Positions 17,789 through 22,162 of a stretch of 22,162 bases of DNA are shown here, one piece after another. Under the pieces are notes generated by a model. It did no database searches. It worked only from the letters and a program-made list of their open reading frames with translations, and was not told the DNA's origin. The DNA is from an uncultured delta proteobacterium (GTDB lineage Bacteria > RBG-13-61-14 > DRUE01), in assembly GCA_903930515.1 (NCBI GenBank), contig CAIYYW010000386.1:1-22162 (forward strand), written 5' to 3'. How positions within the stretch are numbered: position 1 is the first letter of the stretch; the number at the start of each line of letters is the position of its first letter. The translations under genes and the position numbers were made by a program.

Positions 17789-17816
17789 AAGATAATGAGA
17801 AAAAACTTTTTGACAA
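17789..17816 (-). promoter_or_regulatory. Candidate promoter of the TPR protein gene
   Basis: Minus-strand -35 TTGTCA (17816-17811, five of six) and -10 TATCTT (17794-17789, four of six) are 16 nt apart. Transcription would start near 17781, favouring the ATG at 17762. Confidence 0.4.
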
Positions 17817-17851
17817 GATCTGCAAGGTTCCAGGTTGCTGCGTCAAAATTT

Positions 17852-19414
17852 TCACAAGCGCGTGATCCTGCCGTCGGTCTTGGCGTCAATGACCTTCTTG
17901 GTGCGGATGGTGTCCACAATCAGCTCGCGCAAAGGCAGCCCGGTGGAGGTGAAGGGCTTTTCCTTGAGCATCTCGTATCCGTCCCCGCCCGAGGCCATAA
18001 AATCGGTGATCGCAACCGAATAAATCTTTTTCGGGTCAAGCGCCTTGCCCCCGACAATCACCTCTTGTGCCGCTTTGTCCTTGATCTTGAACCTGATCCC
18101 GGACACGGCCAAAAATCCGCCGTCCTCATCGTCCCGCGTGCCCTGGACCGATCGGGTAAGCGCCTTCAGGATTTGCTCGCCGCTAAGCTGGGCCACCAGG
18201 ATTTCATTGGAATAGGGCATCATCTTGAAAACCGATTCCACCGTGATCGGGCCTTGATCTATGCTCGATCGCAGGCTCCCGCTGTTGATCATCGCGATTT
18301 CCGCGCCGGTGAATTCCCGCATAATGTCCGCGACCCAGTCGGCCAGGTTGGTCTCTTCATATCTGATCTTGTCGCGCTCTCCGTAAAGGAAATTTTTGTT
18401 CTCGCCGATCACTTCCTTGAACTTGGAGTCCAGTTGGGCGTTATATTTCTCAACGATCGTGGAAATCTCCGGGTCCAACGGAATGTCCGCGCTGACCGGG
18501 AGGTAGGTCCAGTTGACGATTCTGGCCTGGCCCGACGGCTCCTCAATTTCCAGGTCAATCCTGCCCAGGTATTTGCCTTTTTCAAACGCCTGGAACACCG
18601 GCACCTTCCCCGCCTCGCGATAGGGGTTGAACAAAATCTGGTCGTGCCCCCCGATGATCGCGACCAGGCCGGGAACATTCCGCGCGATCTCCGAGTCGGT
18701 CTGGAACCGGCTGTGGGAGAGCAGGATCACCGGGCCTTTGTCCTTGAGTTGGTCGTAATATTTCTTCACGGTCTGGGTGGAGTCCAGGACATTGATCTTT
18801 TCCACATTGGAGGGCTTGGTGGTGGTCAACAGTTCGCGGGTGGTCGCTCCGATCACATTGAGCGATATCTTCGGACAGAGCGGAAAAGTCACATACGGGT
18901 CCGCAACCTGCTTCCCGGAACTCTTCCAGGTCACATTGGAACTGATGATCGGGAACGCCGCGGATTTCTTCAGCTCCAGGAAATTATCCAGGCCGAAGTC
19001 AAACTCGTGGTTGCCGATGGTCATCGCGCTGATCCCGATCGCGTTTAAGGCTTCAATATCGGCCTTGCCCATAAACACCGTTGACATCGGCGTGCCCTGC
19101 AGGATGTCTCCGGCGATCAGCACGAAAGTTTTCGCGCCTTTCTTGTCGTTCTCGGCCCGGATATTTTTCACCAGCGTCCCGATCCTGGCGATCCCTCCCA
19201 CTTCCACCGACTGACCCGACTCATCCTTTACCTTGATCGGAAGAAGGTTTCCGTGCAGATCGTTCAGGAACAGCACCGTGGCCTTGAGCGAGGTCGGCTG
19301 ATTTTTGCAAGGACAGGAATTTTCATCCGATGTTTGGCCGGCCGCTCCGGAAAAGGCCATCCCTCCGGCCAATAACAGGATCAGCGAAAACCACAAACTT
19401 TTTTTCCCATTCAT
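17852..19414 (-). CDS. Exported 5'-nucleotidase/metallophosphoesterase, UshA-type
   Basis: 520 aa with a Sec signal (MNGKKS, hydrophobic core, likely cleavage after GAAG). The N-terminal calcineurin-like domain has all metal ligands in order: D52 and H54 (LNDLHGN), D103 (AGDILQG), N135 (GNHEFDFG), H234 (LLSHSR), and H257 with Q259 (IGGHDQ). The H-x-Q ending matches UshA's GHSQ rather than the more common GHxH. The C-terminal 5_nucleotid_C domain shows NSGSLRSSIDQG (378-388, substrate-binding R382) and FMASGGDGY (472-480). It should hydrolyse nucleoside monophosphates, and perhaps UDP-sugars, to nucleosides in the periplasm for salvage or phosphate supply. A GGCGGGG ribosome site lies close to ATG 19414. 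It is divergent from the saccharopine-dehydrogenase-like gene. A close YfkN-type relative with wider phosphoesterase range is possible. Confidence 0.92.
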   Translation of the reverse strand: MNGKKSLWFSLILLLAGGMAFSGAAGQTSDENSCPCKNQPTSLKATVLFLNDLHGNLLPIKVKDESGQSVEVGGIARIGTLVKNIRAENDKKGAKTFVLIAGDILQGTPMSTVFMGKADIEALNAIGISAMTIGNHEFDFGLDNFLELKKSAAFPIISSNVTWKSSGKQVADPYVTFPLCPKISLNVIGATTRELLTTTKPSNVEKINVLDSTQTVKKYYDQLKDKGPVILLSHSRFQTDSEIARNVPGLVAIIGGHDQILFNPYREAGKVPVFQAFEKGKYLGRIDLEIEEPSGQARIVNWTYLPVSADIPLDPEISTIVEKYNAQLDSKFKEVIGENKNFLYGERDKIRYEETNLADWVADIMREFTGAEIAMINSGSLRSSIDQGPITVESVFKMMPYSNEILVAQLSGEQILKALTRSVQGTRDDEDGGFLAVSGIRFKIKDKAAQEVIVGGKALDPKKIYSVAITDFMASGGDGYEMLKEKPFTSTGLPLRELIVDTIRTKKVIDAKTDGRITRL

Positions 19415-19445
19415 TTTTTTCCCCGCCTCAATGATTCTTGGCCGT

Positions 19446-19451
19446 ATTATA
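19446..19451 (-). promoter_or_regulatory. -10 box for the 5'-nucleotidase gene
   Basis: A perfect TATAAT on the minus strand (19451-19446), 31 nt before the ATG. The -35 position 17 nt away reads TAGTCT and is poor, so an activator may be needed. Confidence 0.4.
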
Positions 19452-19493
19452 TCGTAATTCGGTTTTTCAGACTACCCGGTCAGCCGGCGCAAG

Positions 19494-19523
19494 TTGAAAT
19501 TTAGATCGGTTTGGGAATAATAT
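19494..19523 (+). promoter_or_regulatory. Promoter of the saccharopine-dehydrogenase-like gene
   Basis: -35 TTGAAA (19494-19499, five of six) and -10 TAATAT (19518-19523, four of six), 18 nt apart. Transcription would start near 19530, just before the GAGGAGG ribosome site of the gene at 19551. Confidence 0.45.
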
Positions 19524-19550
19524 GGAGGGATCAAGTCCGAGGAGGAAAAA

Positions 19551-20774
19551 ATGGCAAAGGTAGTTGTGTTGGGAGGATCAGGCGCGGTCGGGAGCGTGGC
19601 GGTAAAGACCCTGTCCGGCCAGGATCATTTTTCCGAGATCGTGATCGCGGACATCAATTTAGCCAAGGCCCGGCAGGTCGCTTCCGGCCTGAAAGGCAAG
19701 AAGGTTATTGCGAAAAAAGTGGATGTGCTGGACCAGAAAAAACTGATCGCCGCGATCAAGGGAAGCGATGTGGTTTTGAATTGCACCGGCCCGTTTTACA
19801 AATTCGCGGTCCCAGCGCTCAAGGCGGTGCTCAAGGCGAAGGTCAATTATGTGGACATCAATGACGATGTGGATGTGACGATGGAAGTTTTGGAAATGGA
19901 CGCCGAGGCCAAAAGGGCAGGGGTGAAAGCCCTGATCGGGATGGGCAGTTCCCCAGGCGCCACCAATATCATCGCCAAGATGGCCGCGACCAATCTTTTG
20001 GATGAGACCGACTCCATTGACATCTTCCACGCCCACGGCGGAGAGCCGATTGAAGGGGAGGGCGTGATCGGGCACCGGTTCCATTGTATGAGCATAGACA
20101 TCCCGATGTTCCTGGACCGCAAGCTCACCTATGTGAAATATTTTGAAGGGGACGGAATTTCGCTCCGGGAAAATTTTGTTTTCCCGATTTTGGGCAAGGT
20201 CTTGCTCTATCCCTACCCGCATCCGGAGCAGGTCACGCTCCCGAAATATATCAAGTGCAACCGCGTGACCAACAAGGGATCGGTCCTGCCCGAGCCTTAT
20301 TACAACCTGATCCGGGACCTCTGCCAGCTCGGCCTGACCGGGAAGGAGCCGGTGAAGGTGAAAGGGAAAAAAGTTGTGCCTTACGATTTCGCGATGGCCT
20401 TTATCCTCCGAGAGCGCGAGCGGATTCTGAAAGAGACCAGGTTCGGCCACCAGCGCGGATGCGTGAGCGTGGTGGTGAAAGGGAAAAAGGACGGCAAATA
20501 CCGCGAGTACCGCGCCCACCTCGCGTCTGAGAGCCAGGCCCTGGGGGAAGGAACCGGCATCCCGGCTGCGATCGGAACGCTTCTGATGCAGGAAGGCAAG
20601 GTGGCCGGACCCGGGGTGTTGCCGCCCGAAGCCTGTCTCAACCCGATGGACTTCCTGGCCCTGGTGCCCAAGGTGATGAAGCTGGACCAGAAAAAAGAAG
20701 GCGGCAAATCCTTCGGCGGAATCATTGTGGAGCAGGTGGATGAGAATGGGATCATCAAGAAACTGGACATTTAG
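19551..20774 (+). CDS. Saccharopine dehydrogenase family oxidoreductase
   Basis: 407 aa. GAGGAGG lies about 6 nt before ATG 19551. The N-terminal NAD(P) fold has the GxxGxxG loop at GGSGAVGS (8-15), the acidic strand end VIADINLAKA near 31-40, and DVVLNCTGPFYKFAVPALKA, typical of the Sacchrp_dh_NADP domain. GVKALIGMGSSPGATN begins the catalytic half and VLPPEACLNPMDF is the usual C-terminal phrase of the group. The family includes saccharopine reductases, lysine dehydrogenases and carboxynorspermidine synthases; the actual substrate here is unknown, and this stand-alone form is often of unproven role. The last 144 bp are repeated 833 bp downstream behind a toxin-antitoxin-like pair. The gene itself appears intact. 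Confidence 0.88.
   Translation: MAKVVVLGGSGAVGSVAVKTLSGQDHFSEIVIADINLAKARQVASGLKGKKVIAKKVDVLDQKKLIAAIKGSDVVLNCTGPFYKFAVPALKAVLKAKVNYVDINDDVDVTMEVLEMDAEAKRAGVKALIGMGSSPGATNIIAKMAATNLLDETDSIDIFHAHGGEPIEGEGVIGHRFHCMSIDIPMFLDRKLTYVKYFEGDGISLRENFVFPILGKVLLYPYPHPEQVTLPKYIKCNRVTNKGSVLPEPYYNLIRDLCQLGLTGKEPVKVKGKKVVPYDFAMAFILRERERILKETRFGHQRGCVSVVVKGKKDGKYREYRAHLASESQALGEGTGIPAAIGTLLMQEGKVAGPGVLPPEACLNPMDFLALVPKVMKLDQKKEGGKSFGGIIVEQVDENGIIKKLDI
20631..20774 (+). repeat. Direct repeat copy 1 (3' end of dehydrogenase gene)
   Basis: This segment aligns without gaps to 21464-21607. I count 18 mismatches in 144 positions (87.5% identity). The central 20647-20744 has a single mismatch; the differences cluster at both ends. 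The repeats bracket the DUF4258/zinc-finger gene pair. Confidence 0.9.
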
Positions 20775-20800
20775 CAAGTCTTAGGTGTAAAATTGCCAAG

Positions 20801-20820
20801 GACGCAAAGGAAATTTTGTT
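20801..20820 (+). repeat. Short GCAAAGGA-type motif shared with the region after repeat copy 2
   Basis: GACGCAAAGGAAATTTTGTT here resembles AGCGCGAAGGAATTTTATTC at 21621-21640. Both lie shortly after the two stop codons, so the similarity extends past the coding repeat, with about 13 nt fewer in copy 2. It partly precedes the ribosome site of the DUF4258 gene. Confidence 0.45.
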
Positions 20821-20835
20821 ATAAGGAGATTTGAG

Positions 20836-21162
20836 TTGCCAAGCCGTCTTGATCTGGAGGCAATGAGGTTTGCGGTTCGGCGGGCCCGGATTGAATGGCA
20901 GAGGCATGCGCTGGAAAGAATGGCGGAGCGTGGTATATTTAGAGATGAAGTAAAGCAAGTCCTGCTCCGGGGAGAGCGGATTGAGGACTATGCGGAAGAT
21001 CAGCCGTTCCCCGGCGCGCTGTTCTTGGGCAGGCCCAAGGGCCGTGCTTTGCATGTGGTGGCGGCATTCAACGCTGAGCGCATTATGGTTTTCATCATCA
21101 CGGCCTATGAGCCGGAGTTGACTCGTTTTGAGCCGGACCTGAGAACTCGGAGGAGGAAATGA
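20836..21162 (+). CDS. DUF4258 domain protein, probable toxin of a toxin-antitoxin-like pair
   Basis: 108 aa from TTG 20836, preferred because AAGGAG (20823-20828) lies 7 nt upstream; an internal ATG at 20863 has no ribosome site. The sequence fits the compact alpha/beta DUF4258 family: QRHALERMAERGI near 22-34 (H24, R28, R32), EVKQVLLRGERIEDY, a central beta region with HVVAAFN, and the ending VFIITAYEPELTRFEPD. The fold is thought related to RelE/HigB/BrnT-like toxins, and members are often encoded next to small antitoxin-like genes; toxicity of this protein is not shown. Its TGA overlaps the next gene's ATG as ATGA, the usual close coupling of such pairs. It could instead be a harmless small-domain remnant. 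Confidence 0.8.
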   Translation: MPSRLDLEAMRFAVRRARIEWQRHALERMAERGIFRDEVKQVLLRGERIEDYAEDQPFPGALFLGRPKGRALHVVAAFNAERIMVFIITAYEPELTRFEPDLRTRRRK

Positions 21163-21398
21163 CCCAGAAAAAAGGAAAAGACCTTTGCCCCTTTTGCCGG
21201 GGGTTGAAGAAGCCCGGGACCACTACCTTTACCGCGGAGCTTGGCTTTGGGGTTGTGGTTGTGAGATATGTGCCGGCCTCGGTCTGCTCCCAATGCGGCG
21301 CCGACTGGATCAGCGACAAGACCGCGGCAAAGCTGGAAGCCCTGGTGAAGGACGCCAAAATCAAAAAGCTGGAAGTGGAAGTAACCGCGCTCGGCTGA
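21159..21398 (+). CDS. YgiT/MqsA-type zinc-finger protein, probable antitoxin
   Basis: 79 aa; AGGAGGAA lies just before ATG 21159, inside the end of the DUF4258 gene. Two CxxC knuckles, C10/C13 (LCPFC) and C43/C46 (VCSQCG), flank a beta hairpin with the RYVPASVC phrase. This is the zinc domain of MqsA/YgiT antitoxins. The C-terminus is a Lys-rich helix; the HTH domain of E. coli MqsA, which binds DNA, is absent, so self-repression by this protein alone is uncertain. Many short YgiT-type proteins of this length are partners of DUF4258 proteins. Toxin-first order, as seen here, is also that of mqsRA. Function as a neutralising partner is inferred. Confidence 0.82.
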   Translation: MTQKKGKDLCPFCRGLKKPGTTTFTAELGFGVVVVRYVPASVCSQCGADWISDKTAAKLEALVKDAKIKKLEVEVTALG

Positions 21399-21463
21399 CT
21401 CCCGCGAGAGGCATTACCCTCGATTCGGGGCGCAAATGCTCTTGCTCTGCGATGACCTCTAAA

Positions 21464-21607
21464 GCCCGCCTCAATCCCCTGGACTTCCTGGCCCTGGTGC
21501 CCAAGGTGATGAAGCTGGACCAGAAAAAGGAAGGCGGCAAATCCTTCGGCGGAATCATTGTGGAGCAGGTGGATGAGCACGGAGTGGTGAAGAAGTTGGA
21601 TATTTGA
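21464..21607 (+). pseudogene. Duplicated 3' fragment of the saccharopine-dehydrogenase-like gene (repeat copy 2)
   Basis: It encodes the last 47 residues of a near-identical protein in frame to its own TGA: RLNPLDF instead of CLNPMDF, and EHGVVKKLDI instead of ENGIIKKLDI. Changes are mostly synonymous or conservative, as expected for the end of a once-functional paralogue or orthologue rather than a decaying copy. The upstream part of the gene is absent. An ATG at 21452 would give a 51-residue reading, but no ribosome site precedes it. The 65 nt between the zinc-finger gene and this fragment show no other feature. Confidence 0.85.
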
Positions 21608-21724
21608 TTTCACCGCAAAGAGCGCGAAGGAATTTTATTCGCGGTCAAATCACAAGTTTAAAATTTAGACCTGAGCCCCTTCACCACATGACTCCTTCAC
21701 CATAAAAGCGGGAGTATAATACCA
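21608..21724. other. Intergenic, AT-rich transition
   Basis: No gene seen. It holds the GCGAAGGA-type motif noted above, a 9-bp direct repeat CCTTCACCA (21678-21686 and 21694-21702) and a TATAAT at 21715-21720 with no plus-strand gene after it. No terminator is evident. Confidence 0.4.
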
Positions 21725-22135
21725 TCAATATAATTGCACCCATTTGCCATAAGGATCTTTTGTAATATTGAGTTCATCATGGTACCCTGCAAAGGAAGAT
21801 TGAACGCCCGTATCCCGACGGTTATTAGACTGAAGACAGGTGCCGGCTATCGAATATCTTACGGGCCAATAGCTCACCCCAAGTACCTCTTGATGTTCAC
21901 CGAATTTTAAATCTGTTATTGATATTTGATTTATCTTACAAGAATTCCCATGTGGTATTGATGGCGTAAATTGAAAATCCCTACCCAAACTATTAAACGG
22001 GAGGCCAATACAGATAGATCGAACTATTTCCTCAATTTGTTGCTTAGAAGGTTTTGATTGGCAGCCAAGAAAAAATTCCATACTCAGGCAGAGCGCCAAT
22101 AGCAATAACATTTTTGAAAGCGGCTTGTATTTCAT
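21725..22135 (-). CDS. Hypothetical small lipoprotein
   Basis: 136 aa. AAAGGAG lies 8 nt before ATG 22135, an excellent site. The signal is KYKPLSK plus a Leu-rich core and lipobox FLGC with C25 as the lipid-bearing residue. The mature part has Cys42, Cys66 and Cys99 (approximate positions), which might form a disulfide, and no recognised domain. Base composition is unlike the rest: seven 60-nt rows from 21721 to 22140 total 166 G or C of 420 (about 40%), against about 55-57% in the genes to the left. This fits recent acquisition. It converges with the dehydrogenase/toxin-antitoxin segment. Function unknown. Confidence 0.75.
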   Translation of the reverse strand: MKYKPLSKMLLLLALCLSMEFFLGCQSKPSKQQIEEIVRSICIGLPFNSLGRDFQFTPSIPHGNSCKINQISITDLKFGEHQEVLGVSYWPVRYSIAGTCLQSNNRRDTGVQSSFAGYHDELNITKDPYGKWVQLY

Positions 22136-22162
22136 TTGGTCTTCTCCTTTTTAAATTTTTTA

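Noticed and set aside
17756-19048. 430-codon plus-strand reading frame
   Set aside because: Antisense shadow of the 5'-nucleotidase gene, whose catalytic motifs are complete.
21452-21607. 51-codon reading frame as an independent small gene
   Set aside because: It is the duplicated end of the dehydrogenase gene with no ribosome site; a fragment is the simpler reading.

Overview
This is a bacterial chromosomal window, probably from an uncultured, Gram-negative-type, anaerobic lineage. The evidence is a GC-rich composition, Shine-Dalgarno sites of the AAGGAGG type, sigma70-like promoters, exported proteins with Sec or lipobox signals, two oxygen-sensitive B12-binding-type radical SAM enzymes and many ATGA-type gene overlaps. 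The gene mix (secreted CocE-type hydrolase, UshA-type nucleotidase, FucI/AraD sugar enzymes) recalls groups such as Aminicenantes/Acidobacteriota, but this is only an impression; there is no rRNA or other phylogenetic marker. No tRNA, rRNA, CRISPR array, transposase or phage gene was seen.

Layout. (1) 1-4817, minus strand: a tight four-gene operon (B12-type radical SAM enzyme, PIG-V/GPI18-like membrane glycosyltransferase, FAD-dependent UGM/amine-oxidase-like protein, zinc-finger SAM methyltransferase cut by the window edge). All stops and starts overlap and one good promoter precedes it. It looks like part of a glycan or glycolipid pathway. (2) 5001-9459, plus strand: a DedA membrane protein, a lipoprotein, a translationally coupled pair (six-helix membrane protein plus small winged-helix regulator) and a second B12-type radical SAM protein. 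(3) 9381-13916, minus strand: a sugar-use operon of GH1 beta-glycosidase, AraD-type epimerase, FucI-like isomerase and an alpha/beta hydrolase whose 3' end overlaps the radical SAM gene on the other strand. No sugar kinase or transporter is visible. (4) 14023-19414: a secreted CocE/NonD hydrolase with two calcium-loop-like motifs, a small methyltransferase, an exported TPR protein and an exported UshA-type 5'-nucleotidase.

(5) 19551-22162 is the most unusual part. An intact saccharopine-dehydrogenase-like gene is followed by a two-gene toxin-antitoxin-like cassette (DUF4258 protein plus YgiT/MqsA-type zinc-finger protein). Then comes a second, partial copy of the dehydrogenase 3' end (144 bp, 18 mismatches by hand alignment, ending in its own in-frame stop). 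The cassette therefore sits between direct repeats of a host gene's 3' end. Beyond it lies an AT-richer stretch (about 40% GC by hand count) with an orphan lipoprotein gene, so this end of the window looks like an accessory or recombination site.

Gene starts were adjusted where ribosome sites, overlaps or family boundaries favoured a different codon. Non-ATG starts were accepted for three genes (GTG at 4817, TTG at 10268, TTG at 20836). All functional calls rest on motif reading, not on database searches.
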